A stretch of 64,000 nucleotides of DNA from Porphyromonas crevioricanis (GCF_900167225.1 NZ_FUXH01000001.1:193371-257370); one strand, 5' to 3'. Numbered from the stretch's first letter, positions 51,020 through 60,813 are shown. Program-made: numbers and translations. Notes: a model not told the origin generated them from the letters alone.

Positions 51020-51703
51020 ATGCAAATAGTTTACGAAGACAATCATTTGATTGTGGTATCTAAAGCTGTGGGCGAAATCGTACAAGGCGATAAAACAGGA
51101 GATCAGCCTTTGGTAGAGAAGCTCAAAATCTATCTCAAGGAAAAATATCACAAGCCTGGAAACGTCTTTGTTGGCTTGGTACACCGCCTGGATAGACCTG
51201 TGGCTGGATTGGTGATTTTTGCTAAGACAAGTAAAGCTCTAAGTCGGATGAATAAACTCGTAAAAGAAGGAGGTGTACGCAAAGCCTATTGGGCTCTGGT
51301 GGAAGCAAAACCGACTCAAGTATCCGGAAGATTAGTGAACTACCTGCTCAAGAATGAAAAACAAAACAAAAGCTATGTAGTGGCAAGAAATCACCCTGGA
51401 GCCAAAAAGGCGTCGTTATACTATCGTCTGTTGGGGAGTGGTGAGCGATACCATTTGCTGAAGGTGTTGTTGGAGACTGGTCGGCATCACCAAATCCGAT
51501 GTCAACTTTCTCACATAGGTTGTACGATCAAGGGTGATCTTAAGTATGGAGCTCGCAGATCCAACCCCGATGGAGGAATATCTCTACTAGCACATCAATT
51601 GAGCTTTGAACATCCGGTTTCTCATCAGACTATTGATTTAGTAGTTCCTCCAGAACTTATCGATCCTTTATTCACTTCCATTTCCCAGAATACGAGGGGA
51701 TAA
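51020..51703 (+). CDS. RluA-type pseudouridine synthase, no S4 domain
   Basis: 227 residues from ATG 51020, where family similarity starts (MQIVYEDNHLIVVSK); the longer frame from 50861 contains the fabG hairpin and is not family-like. Catalytic loop VHRLDRPVAGLVIF with D58, and LLETGRHHQIRCQLSH. It lacks the S4 domain present in the RluD-like gene at 41.2 kb, so it is closer to RluA/TruC-like enzymes. Target rRNA or tRNA site unknown. Confidence 0.85.
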   Translation: MQIVYEDNHLIVVSKAVGEIVQGDKTGDQPLVEKLKIYLKEKYHKPGNVFVGLVHRLDRPVAGLVIFAKTSKALSRMNKLVKEGGVRKAYWALVEAKPTQVSGRLVNYLLKNEKQNKSYVVARNHPGAKKASLYYRLLGSGERYHLLKVLLETGRHHQIRCQLSHIGCTIKGDLKYGARRSNPDGGISLLAHQLSFEHPVSHQTIDLVVPPELIDPLFTSISQNTRG

Positions 51704-51775
51704 AGCCCTAGATACAGAAATCTCACCAGTGAACATTATTTTGTTATTTTACCTGCCAAAACGTAAGATTATACA

Positions 51776-52798
51776 ATGAAAGACGCAATTATATTGGGGA
51801 TTGAAAGTTCTTGTGATGATACTTCCGCCTCTGTTGTCGCCGGGTGTAAACTATTGAGCAACGTAATAGCTTCTCAAGCCGTACATAGTGCCTATGGTGG
51901 GGTAGTACCGGAGCTTGCCTCTCGTGCTCATCAGCAGAATATCGTTCCGGTAGTAAAGCAAGCAATAGAGAAAGCTGGTATAGGCATGAAAGATATAGAT
52001 GCGATAGGCTTTACTCGTGGGCCAGGTTTGTTGGGTTCTTTACTTGTAGGTAATGGTTTTGCCAAAGGTTTGAGTATTTCTCTTGGCATCCCCCTTGTAG
52101 AAGTCAATCATTTGCAGGCTCACGTCCTTGCTCACTTCCTGTACGAAGAGGGGGAATCTCATGAGTCTCCAAATTTTCCCTATCTCTGTCTTTTGGTATC
52201 TGGGGGAAACTCTCAGATTATTGTTGTTCGTTCGCCTTTCGATATGGAAGTTATGGGTCAGACGATAGACGATGCCGCAGGGGAGGCTTTCGACAAATGT
52301 GCCAAAGTTATGGGTTTAGGTTATCCCGGAGGGCCGGTGATCAATCGATTGGCAACAGAAGGAAATCCTAAAGCTTTTTCTTTTGCCCGCCCCAGAGTGC
52401 CGGGTTTGGACTACAGCTTCAGCGGATTAAAAACGAGTTTCCTATATACTTTGCGAGATGAGTTGGCTAAGAATCCCAATTTCGTGGAAGAGCGAAGGGC
52501 TGATTTGGCGGCCTCTCTACAGTACACTGTGATCGAGATTTTAATGTCAAAGCTACGATTAGCCAGCAAACAACTTGGAGTCAAACGTGTAGCTCTGGCA
52601 GGCGGGGTCTCTGCCAATACCGGATTGCGGGCGGCATTTGAGGCCCATAGAGATCGTTACGGCTGGCAAATATTTATCCCCAAATTTGCCTACACTACGG
52701 ATAATGCAGCGATGGTAGCCGTGACTGCTTATTTCAAATACAAAGCCGGTGATTTTTGTCCTCTTAATCTCCCTCCATTTGCAAGAGTTAGGGTTTAA
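51776..52798 (+). CDS. tsaD: tRNA threonylcarbamoyladenosine transferase
   Basis: Transfers threonylcarbamoyl to A37 of ANN-decoding tRNAs together with TsaB and TsaE. 340 residues with LGIESSCDDTSASVV at the start, the metal-binding NHLQAHVLAH (H112, H116), LLVSGGNSQI, and DNAAMVAVTAYF near the end. Universal single-copy gene, complete. The next gene starts two bases after its stop. Confidence 0.98.
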   Translation: MKDAIILGIESSCDDTSASVVAGCKLLSNVIASQAVHSAYGGVVPELASRAHQQNIVPVVKQAIEKAGIGMKDIDAIGFTRGPGLLGSLLVGNGFAKGLSISLGIPLVEVNHLQAHVLAHFLYEEGESHESPNFPYLCLLVSGGNSQIIVVRSPFDMEVMGQTIDDAAGEAFDKCAKVMGLGYPGGPVINRLATEGNPKAFSFARPRVPGLDYSFSGLKTSFLYTLRDELAKNPNFVEERRADLAASLQYTVIEILMSKLRLASKQLGVKRVALAGGVSANTGLRAAFEAHRDRYGWQIFIPKFAYTTDNAAMVAVTAYFKYKAGDFCPLNLPPFARVRV

Positions 52799-52800
52799 CA

Positions 52801-53295
52801 ATGGAAAACACGACTACGTTAGTCAAGGCCATAGCCAGCAGTTTGATCGCAGCCAGAGAAACTCTCTCTACGGCAGAAAGCTGTAGTGGTGGAGTTTTGG
52901 CTTCCTCAATCACTTCTCAGAGTGGAGCTTCGGCTTATTTCGAGGGAGGAGTGGTAGCCTATTCGTATGCAATTAAAACATCCTTTTTAGGCGTTTCAAG
53001 ATCAGATCTTTTGACTTATGGAGCCGTTTGCGAGACTGTGGCTGTACAAATGGCAGAAGGGATCAGAAGACGTTGTGGTAGTACTTATGGCTTGGCAACC
53101 ACTGGCATTGCTGGTCCTGAAGGAGGTAGTCCGGACAAACCTGTCGGCACCGTATGGATAGCTGTAGCTACTCCTGATGGGACCTACACAGAGTGCTTGC
53201 ATTTGGATGGATCACGACGTGACATAATGGGATTGACAGTCAATCATGTTTTAGATAGGCTTTATAAGCTCATATCGGAAGATAAATCCTGCTAA
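52801..53295 (+). CDS. CinA C-terminal (nicotinamide-nucleotide amidohydrolase, PncC-like)
   Basis: 164-residue stand-alone CinA domain, without the N-terminal pyrophosphatase half. Motifs are STAESCSGGVLASSITS, GGVVAYSYAIK, and ATTGIAGPEGGSPDKPVGTVWIAV. Members deamidate NMN, recycling the by-product of NAD-dependent DNA ligase. Coupled to tsaD (two-base gap), as in many Bacteroidota. Confidence 0.92.
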   Translation: MENTTTLVKAIASSLIAARETLSTAESCSGGVLASSITSQSGASAYFEGGVVAYSYAIKTSFLGVSRSDLLTYGAVCETVAVQMAEGIRRRCGSTYGLATTGIAGPEGGSPDKPVGTVWIAVATPDGTYTECLHLDGSRRDIMGLTVNHVLDRLYKLISEDKSC

Positions 53296-53332
53296 TTACA
53301 CAGAACACACAGCTTACTTAACTAAGAAAATT

Positions 53333-54766
53333 ATGAAACGTAACTCCTTGTACTTCTCTCTTGCACTTTTGCTCTTCATTGCAGGACAGTTCCCCTCTCA
53401 GGCTCAGAAAAATGCAGATAGATATTGCCGTGTGGGAATGTCTTATGAAATAAGCTCCTCCAACAATTGGGGAAAAGGAAAGCCCGTACTTATAGGGGTA
53501 CAGCCCGGAACCCCTGCTGCTGAAGCTGGTCTCAGAGCTGGCGATATCATTGAGAAAATCAATGGGATTCCTTCCTCTCAGATGAATGCGGAGCAGATCG
53601 ATGCTGTTCTCCGTAAGAGTGCCGACAATATATTGTTGGAAGTCAGCAATTATAAATATCGAGGAAGACAAATGCCAATGGGGCGTGACTGCTATTCCAG
53701 AAATGAGTTTTCCGAAGCTGATATGGCTCAGGCTTTTGCCCATTATAGCTTAGAGGATGAATCGGAGAGACGTCTGGTATATCCTTTTGCATACACTGTT
53801 GATTCTCTTTTCTCCTTCGAACATTTCAAGACTTTTGCATTTGCTGTTTCTCAAAACAAAGCAACAGCTGAAGTAGATAAGGCTATCTATGAACTGGTGG
53901 CCCAATCTCTCTATGCAAAAGGATTGAGAGAAGACAGTAGCCAGCCCGACATCGTGGTAGATTGCTTCTACGCATTGGCCGCCAATCGATCCTATGATGC
54001 CAACTACGCAAAAGAAATTCCCCAACGTACATGGCGCTATGAACCTGCACTGAAAGATATGGTACAAAAACCTTTCTTACCAGTAGGAGCTCCTCGTGAA
54101 GCGGCAGAGCATACTCTTTCTTTCGGCTTGAGACTGCTGGATGGTAAGAATACAAATCACTTACTGTGGCAATGTCGAGCAGAAGAATATCTATCCGATC
54201 CAATGTCTATTTTCGACTACGCTCAGCTAAGCATTCCTATGATGCTCATGCAATTCCCTTTCGTTCGCTACTACAAAAAGCCGATATATACCATTGCACG
54301 TCATAGGTTTCTCTATACGGGGGTTCGTTATCGTGCTGATATGCCCTCGGAAGTATTCTCTGTAGATTTTAATTCCCCGGCAGCAAAGGCAGGGATATTG
54401 GCTCATGATAGGATCATAGCGATCAATGGACAAGAATTAGGAGCTAAATCTGCCACACAACATTCCAGTGAATACAAAGATTTTCTAAGCCATACACTCC
54501 ATTACCGAGATGTGGCAACCTCTTTCACGGATAGTCGAGGAATTGAGCACTGCCGTTATTGGCACAAAGAGCACTACGACAAACTTGCTAAAATATTCAG
54601 TGGGAAAAAATTCAATACTCCTTTTGCCTATCTCTTTTTCTTTCGTCCTTATATTAATTCAGAGCAGATGTCTTCTATTGTGTTTGAAGTCGCTAACGAA
54701 TTTGGGCGTCGAGCTGTAATCGTTTCACCAAGCCCGATAGACAATTCATATGTATCCCTTTACTAA
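53333..54766 (+). CDS. Exported PDZ-domain protein
   Basis: 477 residues with a signal peptide (about 1-24, ending PSQAQ). A first PDZ domain (about 55-110, GVQPGTPAAEAGLRAGDIIEKING) is followed by a middle region resembling DUF4136 (about 155-330, FKTFAFAVSQNKATAEVDKAIYELVAQSLYAKGL). A second PDZ-like domain follows (about 335-395, VDFNSPAAKAGILAHDRIIAING). No protease catalytic triad is visible. Probably periplasmic or outer-membrane-facing. Its last 17 bases overlap the next gene. Function unknown. Confidence 0.8.
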   Translation: MKRNSLYFSLALLLFIAGQFPSQAQKNADRYCRVGMSYEISSSNNWGKGKPVLIGVQPGTPAAEAGLRAGDIIEKINGIPSSQMNAEQIDAVLRKSADNILLEVSNYKYRGRQMPMGRDCYSRNEFSEADMAQAFAHYSLEDESERRLVYPFAYTVDSLFSFEHFKTFAFAVSQNKATAEVDKAIYELVAQSLYAKGLREDSSQPDIVVDCFYALAANRSYDANYAKEIPQRTWRYEPALKDMVQKPFLPVGAPREAAEHTLSFGLRLLDGKNTNHLLWQCRAEEYLSDPMSIFDYAQLSIPMMLMQFPFVRYYKKPIYTIARHRFLYTGVRYRADMPSEVFSVDFNSPAAKAGILAHDRIIAINGQELGAKSATQHSSEYKDFLSHTLHYRDVATSFTDSRGIEHCRYWHKEHYDKLAKIFSGKKFNTPFAYLFFFRPYINSEQMSSIVFEVANEFGRRAVIVSPSPIDNSYVSLY

Positions 54767-55652
54767 TCAAGATCTTATTTTGGAAGAACAACAATTGAAT
54801 GAATCATTAAAACCTATTTGTCCTTGTCTGGGGATAACCTCCTCTCTCAGGATAAACAGATTGGTTGAAATAGGGGCTTATGTCGATGCTGCAGGTGTAG
54901 AGGTACTATTGCCTCGTAGGTATTTGCCCACAGGTGCTGCAGAAGGCCAAATGATCGATGCCTTTGTCTATCACGACAATGAGGGACGACTAATTGCGAC
55001 TACTCTGCATCCTTTAGTCGAAGTAGGGCAGGTGGCTACCCTTACGGCCGTTAATGTGACCCGGCATGGAGCCTTTATGCAATGGGGAATCCATCGAGAT
55101 TTGTTTGTGCCTTATGCTGAACAAAGCGATGAAATTCGAGAGGGGTACACTTATTTGGTTTATGCCTACATAGATGAATTGAGCGGGAAGATAGTTGGCT
55201 CGACAAAATTGTCCAAACATTTGGGAAATGTTCCTCCTTTGTACAAGCCGGGAGACAAAGTTGAAATTCAAGTTTATGGGCGGAATGACTATGGCTATAG
55301 GGTTGTGGTGGATCACCAACATTGGGGGATGATATACTATTCGGATATCTCGACTCACCTCTCTCATGGGGATAAGTCTGAGGCTTATGTTATCCGAGTG
55401 AGAGAAGATGGTCGTCTGGATCTCTCTCTTTCTGCTGTAGGCTATGGTAAAATAGCCTCTGAAGCAGAATGGCTGATGCAATTGCTCCACAAACACAATG
55501 GACATTTGCCGATAGGGGACAAAAGCAGCCCAGAAAAGATTCGATCTGTCTGCAAAATGAGTAAGAAGACCTTCAAGACAGCAGTCGGGATGCTGTACAA
55601 AGAGGGCAGGATCGTAATAGATGCAAACTTTATAGCATTAAAAGAGAAGTAG
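54750..55652 (+). CDS. CvfB-like S1 RNA-binding protein
   Basis: 300 residues with several S1-type beta-barrel domains and a C-terminal winged helix (PEKIRSVCKMSKKTFKTAVGMLYKEGRI). The family blocks GAYVDAAGVEVLLPRRYLPT-like (cited as LLPRRYLP), VTRHGAFMQWGIHRDLFVPYAEQ and LDLSLSAVGYGK match CvfB/YitL, an RNA-binding protein tied to virulence-gene regulation in staphylococci. It starts 17 bases inside the PDZ gene, so it is translated from the same mRNA. Confidence 0.9.
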   Translation: MYPFTNQDLILEEQQLNESLKPICPCLGITSSLRINRLVEIGAYVDAAGVEVLLPRRYLPTGAAEGQMIDAFVYHDNEGRLIATTLHPLVEVGQVATLTAVNVTRHGAFMQWGIHRDLFVPYAEQSDEIREGYTYLVYAYIDELSGKIVGSTKLSKHLGNVPPLYKPGDKVEIQVYGRNDYGYRVVVDHQHWGMIYYSDISTHLSHGDKSEAYVIRVREDGRLDLSLSAVGYGKIASEAEWLMQLLHKHNGHLPIGDKSSPEKIRSVCKMSKKTFKTAVGMLYKEGRIVIDANFIALKEK

Positions 55653-55770
55653 GATTGAGGGAGAATTCTTTCTATAGTATATGTCAGAGAATGTATCCGT
55701 ATCTCAGAGGATGTGAGATATATGGAATATTTTTTTGGTGCAATCTGACGGAAATATCAATCGAAATATG

Positions 55771-55778
55771 TATATTTG
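55771..55778 (+). promoter_or_regulatory. -7 element of the T9SS thioredoxin-domain gene
   Basis: TATATTTG fits TAnnTTTG, about 55 bases before the ATG. No convincing -33 TTG at the normal distance. Confidence 0.45.
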
Positions 55779-55832
55779 CGCGGTATAGGTAATAAAAGAT
55801 GACAGAAAATATATAAAGCGAATTAGTCAACT

Positions 55833-57536
55833 ATGAAAAAGACAGCTACATTTTTATGTGCATTAGCCCTTGTCATGGGTTCAATGAGTGCACAAGAGGA
55901 GCGTTTGATAACCACCGACATTACTCCTTTCTCCCTACAGACTCCCTCGAACTCTTTTGGAGCTGGAAAATACCAGTGGAAGCCCTTGAGGACTACTAAT
56001 GTTGAGCTCAAAGATGTTCTTCACAATAGAACCTATAACATGGATGCTATCCTGAAGGAAGGAAAGTCTGTTTTGATAGACTTCTCTGCTGTTTGGTGTG
56101 GCCCATGTTGGACGCTTCACCAGTCTGGGAACTTGGATAAGATTTTGAGGGAATTGGGTCCTGAAGGAAAGAATAAACTCGAACTCTTTTGGGTTGATAT
56201 AGAGGGCTCCAGTATGGAAGTTTGGAAAGGTAAAAAACCTAGTTTAGGAGACTGGACTCATAATGAGACATGGATTGTCCCGATGGTTTCTGATGCTGAT
56301 CTTTCCGGTAAGATTGGGGTTCCTGTAAAATTTGTTCCTACGCTAGTCTTGATTGGACCTGATGGCAAGTATATAGACGTCGCTGGTCCGGTCAGAAGTG
56401 GAAATATAACGGCTTTAGAGGATATCATGAGTGATAACATTACTCCCAATGACAAGCCTCAGGTGGTAGTAAAACCTTCTCGCTCTGTTTTGACTAAGGA
56501 GAGTATTGTGCTCTCTGTCAAAGTTGTTTCTATCCCAGAAGTTACCTATCAATGGACAATAGCAGGAGCAACTCCGAATTCTTCTACAGAGGCAACTCCC
56601 ACTTGTGTATGGGCTACACCGGGAGAATATGAAGTGAAACTTGTTGTTACCAACAAGAATGGTTCTACAGAAGAGAAATTTATAGTGAAGGCAGAAGACA
56701 AAATACTTGTCAAGACATTCCCTTACAAGGAGGGGTTCAATGATGTAGATTTGTCTCCTCAATGGAAAACGATTGATGCTAATGGCGATGGAAGTACTTG
56801 GGAGACGACCATCAATGCTGTGGCTCCTTTTGGTGTTTCTGCTGATTTTGCCCAGAGTATTTCTCCGGACAAAAGCAGGAACAATATGCTCAATTGGTCT
56901 TTTCTGCCAAGTAGTATTGATGGAGGGGGTATACAGGGAAAATCTGTGTTCCCAAAGGATTATCTAATATCTCCTCAGATTGAGATTCCCAATGACGAAG
57001 ATGCCAAGCCGGGATGTGTAATCTATGCATTAGAGTTGAGTCAAGAGAATAATACGATTGGTACAACGTCTATGTATGTGTCTACGACAGGACTGAAGCT
57101 GGATGACTTTACTGAGCAGGTACTGAGTCCTTCTGTACTGATAGGCAGCAATGGTTGGAAGAGCTATGCCGTTGATCTGAGTAAATTCAAAGGTCAAAAG
57201 ATTTATGTAGCCATCGTACACGAGGATAAAGGAGACAAAGGACTTGCTCGAGTATTGGATAACTTCACAGTTACTATGGATGGGACCATTTCTACCAAGC
57301 CTATCGCTTCTGTAGCAGCGATTGTTACGAACTACGATGCTGCTGCGGCTGTACTTACAGTGGAGGCAGAAGGCTTACGTAGCGTGAGACTGTTTGACAC
57401 GAATGGACGTGTTGTTGCTTTTGCCGAGGGAACCGATTGTCTGGAATTGAGCTTAGGGGATTTGGCACCTGATGTGTATGTAGTACAGATCAATACAAAG
57501 GACGGTGTTGAGGTTCGCAAGTTGATGATTCAGTAA
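55833..57536 (+). CDS. T9SS-secreted protein with thioredoxin, PKD and adhesin-like domains
   Basis: 567-residue secreted protein. Signal peptide about 1-20 (MGSMSAQ). A thioredoxin-fold domain spans about 60-200, with the redox pair WCGPC (C89, C92) and cis-proline loop VPTLVLIG. A PKD domain runs about 207-288 (TYQWTIAG, TPGEYEVKLVV). A jelly-roll or cleaved-adhesin type domain runs about 296-475 (YKEGFNDVDLSPQWKTID). A T9SS sorting domain runs from about 490 to the end. Thioredoxin domains on T9SS cargo are known from P. gingivalis HBP35; the addition of PKD and adhesin domains is less usual. Probable cell-surface thiol-disulfide protein. Confidence 0.85.
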   Translation: MKKTATFLCALALVMGSMSAQEERLITTDITPFSLQTPSNSFGAGKYQWKPLRTTNVELKDVLHNRTYNMDAILKEGKSVLIDFSAVWCGPCWTLHQSGNLDKILRELGPEGKNKLELFWVDIEGSSMEVWKGKKPSLGDWTHNETWIVPMVSDADLSGKIGVPVKFVPTLVLIGPDGKYIDVAGPVRSGNITALEDIMSDNITPNDKPQVVVKPSRSVLTKESIVLSVKVVSIPEVTYQWTIAGATPNSSTEATPTCVWATPGEYEVKLVVTNKNGSTEEKFIVKAEDKILVKTFPYKEGFNDVDLSPQWKTIDANGDGSTWETTINAVAPFGVSADFAQSISPDKSRNNMLNWSFLPSSIDGGGIQGKSVFPKDYLISPQIEIPNDEDAKPGCVIYALELSQENNTIGTTSMYVSTTGLKLDDFTEQVLSPSVLIGSNGWKSYAVDLSKFKGQKIYVAIVHEDKGDKGLARVLDNFTVTMDGTISTKPIASVAAIVTNYDAAAAVLTVEAEGLRSVRLFDTNGRVVAFAEGTDCLELSLGDLAPDVYVVQINTKDGVEVRKLMIQ

Positions 57537-57562
57537 ATCGAATAAATAGACATGTATCTGAG

Positions 57563-57598
57563 AGAGGGGAGCACTTGAAAGTGCTCCCCTCTTTTTTT
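57563..57598 (+). terminator. Terminator after the T9SS thioredoxin-domain gene
   Basis: AGAGGGGAGCACT (from 57563) pairs with AGTGCTCCCCTCT (to 57592), loop TGAA, followed by a T-run. Confidence 0.9.
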
Positions 57599-57665
57599 GA
57601 TTTCATTTCATCAAAGTCTGGAGCTTTTTTCTTGAGTTCCAGTGTAGAGATACCAAACAAGAGAC

Positions 57666-57694
57666 TTGCTTGTGTTGATTGTTATGTATCTTTG
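57666..57694 (+). promoter_or_regulatory. Consensus promoter of glmS
   Basis: TTG at 57666-57668, an 18-base spacer and TATCTTTG at 57687-57694. The leader to ATG 57818 is about 120 bases. I see no glmS ribozyme. Confidence 0.6.
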
Positions 57695-57817
57695 CGACTG
57701 AGGCTTCCGGTTCTTGCTCTGAACTTATCGAAAGTGATCTTGAGAATAGAGGACTTCAAGAGAAGAACAGAAGGGAGGACCTAAGATGAAACAAAGGATA
57801 CAATCAGCATAGCAATT

Positions 57818-59662
57818 ATGTGTGGAATAGTTGGATATATAGGACGCAGAGATGCTTATCCCTTTCTTATTTCCGGACTTAAACGTCTTGAATACAGAGG
57901 GTATGACAGTGCAGGTATTGCCCTGCATTCCCAAAACAAGAAACTCAATGTGTACAAGACCAAAGGGAAGGTAGAAAACCTCGAAAATTGTATGCAAAAT
58001 GAGGACAAATCTGGCTATATAGGCATTGCACATACTCGTTGGGCAACACACGGAGAACCATCCGATTTGAATGCACACCCACACTATTCCTCCAATGGTC
58101 AACTCGCATTGGTGCATAATGGCATCATAGAGAACTATCGTGATATTAAGAGCGATCTGGAGGAGAAGGGCTATACATTCCGTAGCGATACGGATACAGA
58201 GGTCTTGGTGCAATTGATTTCCTATGTCAAATCCGCTTACAAGTTGAACACATTCGAGGCCACACAGCTTGCCCTAAAACAAGTGATCGGAGCTTATGCT
58301 ATTGCTGTATTGAGTTTAGATGAGCCAGATCGTATCGTGGCTGCTCGCAAGAGCAGCCCTTTGGTAATTGGCATAGGGCAAGATGAGTTTTATTTGGCAT
58401 CTGATGCTTCGCCCATCGTAGCCTACACCAAAGATGTAGTTTATCCGGAGGACAATGAAGTAATAGAGCTGATGCTCGGCCGTTCTATCCGAATAGAAAA
58501 CTTGGAAAAACAAGCTGTATTTCACGAGGAGCAAAAAATCACCTTGGATATTGGCATGATAGAGAAAGGAGGTTACCCTCATTTTATGCTCAAAGAGATA
58601 TTCGATCAGCCAAGAGTTTTGAGAGACTGTATGAGGGGGCGCATAAATGCCGATGCAAGTTTGGTAACCCTGTCTTCCATCATAGACTATCGTGAACGAT
58701 TGTTGGCTGCACAGCGTTTTATTATCACAGCCTGCGGTACTTCTTGGCATGCTGCTCTGATTGGCAAACAGTTGATTGAGTCTATTGCTCGGATTCCGGT
58801 AGAAGTGGAGTACGCCTCGGAATTTAGATACCGAGACCCGGTGATTATGTCGAACGATGTCGTGATCGCCATTTCACAATCGGGAGAGACAGCTGATACC
58901 TTGGCCGCAGTCAAACTAGCTAAGAGCTATGGTGCATACGTATATGGTATATGCAACTCTATAGGTTCCTCTATTGCACGAGAGTCTGATACAGGCACTT
59001 ATATACACGTGGGGCCCGAGATTGGAGTTGCTTCGACAAAGGCTTTTACTGGACAAGTCTGTGTACTGGTGATGTTAGCTTTGTGTCTGGCTCGTGAAAA
59101 AGGTACAATAGAGCCAATGAGATATAAGGAATTAGTGCAACAGTTAGCCGGTGTTCCCGATGACATAGAGGAGATATTGGCTTCAGCATCACAAATAGAG
59201 AAGCTGGCACCTATTTTTACCTATGCGCGTAACTTCCTTTACTTGGGGCGTGGGTATAACTACCCAGTGGCATTGGAAGGGGCTCTCAAATTGAAAGAGA
59301 TATCCTACATACACGCTGAAGGATATCCAGCTGCTGAAATGAAGCACGGTCCTATAGCTTTGATAGACGAAGAGATGCCGGTTGTATTTATCGCCTCACA
59401 CAATAGCCTATACGAAAAAGTCTTGAGCAATATCCAAGAGGTCAAGGCTCGTAAGGGACGTATATTGGCCATCGTAAGCAAGGGGGATACAGACATATGT
59501 CAGATGGCAGATTATGTAATTGAGTTGCCCTCTATCGATCCAGCTCTTGAGCCGTTGCTGACTGTAATCCCACTGCAGCTTTTATCTTATTATATAGCTG
59601 TAACCAAAGGTAGAGATGTAGACCAACCTCGCAATTTGGCGAAGAGTGTCACGGTAGAATAA
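57818..59662 (+). CDS. glmS: Glucosamine-fructose-6-phosphate aminotransferase
   Basis: Makes glucosamine-6-phosphate for peptidoglycan and LPS. 614 residues: an N-terminal glutaminase domain with C2 exposed after methionine removal (MCGIVGYIGRRDAYPFLISG, cited as MCGIVGYIG), GIAHTRWATHGEPS, two SIS domains (ACGTSWHAALIGKQ and SQSGETADTLAA), and the end DQPRNLAKSVTVE. Complete. The menaquinone run begins five bases after its stop, so read-through is likely. Confidence 0.98.
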   Translation: MCGIVGYIGRRDAYPFLISGLKRLEYRGYDSAGIALHSQNKKLNVYKTKGKVENLENCMQNEDKSGYIGIAHTRWATHGEPSDLNAHPHYSSNGQLALVHNGIIENYRDIKSDLEEKGYTFRSDTDTEVLVQLISYVKSAYKLNTFEATQLALKQVIGAYAIAVLSLDEPDRIVAARKSSPLVIGIGQDEFYLASDASPIVAYTKDVVYPEDNEVIELMLGRSIRIENLEKQAVFHEEQKITLDIGMIEKGGYPHFMLKEIFDQPRVLRDCMRGRINADASLVTLSSIIDYRERLLAAQRFIITACGTSWHAALIGKQLIESIARIPVEVEYASEFRYRDPVIMSNDVVIAISQSGETADTLAAVKLAKSYGAYVYGICNSIGSSIARESDTGTYIHVGPEIGVASTKAFTGQVCVLVMLALCLAREKGTIEPMRYKELVQQLAGVPDDIEEILASASQIEKLAPIFTYARNFLYLGRGYNYPVALEGALKLKEISYIHAEGYPAAEMKHGPIALIDEEMPVVFIASHNSLYEKVLSNIQEVKARKGRILAIVSKGDTDICQMADYVIELPSIDPALEPLLTVIPLQLLSYYIAVTKGRDVDQPRNLAKSVTVE

Positions 59663-59667
59663 AGGAT

Positions 59668-60813
59668 ATGAGAGCTTCTCCTTATTGTTCTATAGCCGAA
59701 CTTTTTTCTCTCCCTTGTTCGGATTCTTCCGCATTCGTACTCATTCAGATGCCCGGCAGTGTAGCCCAGTATTGGCATTGCCCGACTTACTCAGCAGTGC
59801 AAAAGCTTCAAGATCTTACTTCTGAGGAGGGGTTTGTGTTCGCCCCTTTCTGTGCTACGGCACAAACCCCGATTTATTTTCTTCCTCCATTAGATGTAAG
59901 GGAATTTCCTCTCTCTACTTCTATTTCATTTCCATCTCATTCTACCGTTTCTTCTAAAGAGTCCGTTTTTGGTAAAAGAGATTACAAACCCAATGACACA
60001 TACCAATCGGCATTTACCTCTTTCCACTCAGCAGTACGCTCAGGGCAATTCTCCAAGTTAGTCCTTAGCCGAGAGGAGGTATTGTCTCTTCAGGATACAA
60101 TTACCCCGATAGATCTTTTTGCTGATCTTTTGAACTTGCAACAACCGGGAGCCAAATACCTGATTTTTATTCCTGAGATAGGGTTTTGGCTGGGTGCTAC
60201 TCCGGAAGTTTTGCTCTGTAGCTCTCCACAAGAAACATATACCATGGCATTGGCCGGTACCAAAGCCCTTGGAAGAGAGTTTGAGATCGGTCAAGACTGT
60301 GAAGATTTTTTTGGTGCAAAAAACAATTCCGAACATGAGGTCGTGGTCGACCATATACGTACTGTCCTATGCTCGGAAGGTATCAAACTTGGTAAGACAG
60401 AAAAACGGGCACTGAAATCCTATAATGTGCAGCATCTTTGTACCAGATTCGATTTTGACAATTCGGATCATCTTGTTATAGCACGCTTAGTGGATAAGCT
60501 CCATCCAACTCCTGCCGTCTGTGGTATTCCCACAGAAAAAGCAAAGGATTTTATCCGAAAATATGAAGGCTATGAGCGTAGGTATTATGCTGGTTATCTT
60601 GGTTATTGGCAATACAGGCAACAAACCGAACTGTATGTCAATCTCCGTTCCGCATCCATAGACAAAGAAGGGAGTCTGCAAGCCCATTTGTATGCTGGAG
60701 GAGGGATTATGCCAGACTCTGACTATCTCTCCGAATGGGAGGAAACGAAGCTGAAAATGCAGCCTATGCACGCTCTCCTATCCCCATATATTACCCACTA
60801 TTGTTTGCAATGA
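59668..60813 (+). CDS. menF: Isochorismate synthase (menaquinone)
   Basis: Isomerises chorismate to isochorismate, the first step of menaquinone synthesis. 381 residues of the chorismate-utilising fold, with KLVLSREEVLSL, FWLGATPEVLL, the MALAGTKAL...DCEDFFGAKNNSEHEVVVDHIR block (cited as MALAGTKAL and SEHEVVVDHIR), and LHPTPAVCGIPTEKA. The last motif separates isochorismate/salicylate synthases from TrpE. Directly followed by menD, menB and menC. Confidence 0.93.
   Translation: MRASPYCSIAELFSLPCSDSSAFVLIQMPGSVAQYWHCPTYSAVQKLQDLTSEEGFVFAPFCATAQTPIYFLPPLDVREFPLSTSISFPSHSTVSSKESVFGKRDYKPNDTYQSAFTSFHSAVRSGQFSKLVLSREEVLSLQDTITPIDLFADLLNLQQPGAKYLIFIPEIGFWLGATPEVLLCSSPQETYTMALAGTKALGREFEIGQDCEDFFGAKNNSEHEVVVDHIRTVLCSEGIKLGKTEKRALKSYNVQHLCTRFDFDNSDHLVIARLVDKLHPTPAVCGIPTEKAKDFIRKYEGYERRYYAGYLGYWQYRQQTELYVNLRSASIDKEGSLQAHLYAGGGIMPDSDYLSEWEETKLKMQPMHALLSPYITHYCLQ

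Noticed and set aside
57695-57817. glmS ribozyme or riboswitch in the glmS leader
   Set aside because: Only about 120 bases, no recognisable ribozyme core, and the ribozyme is typical of Firmicutes.
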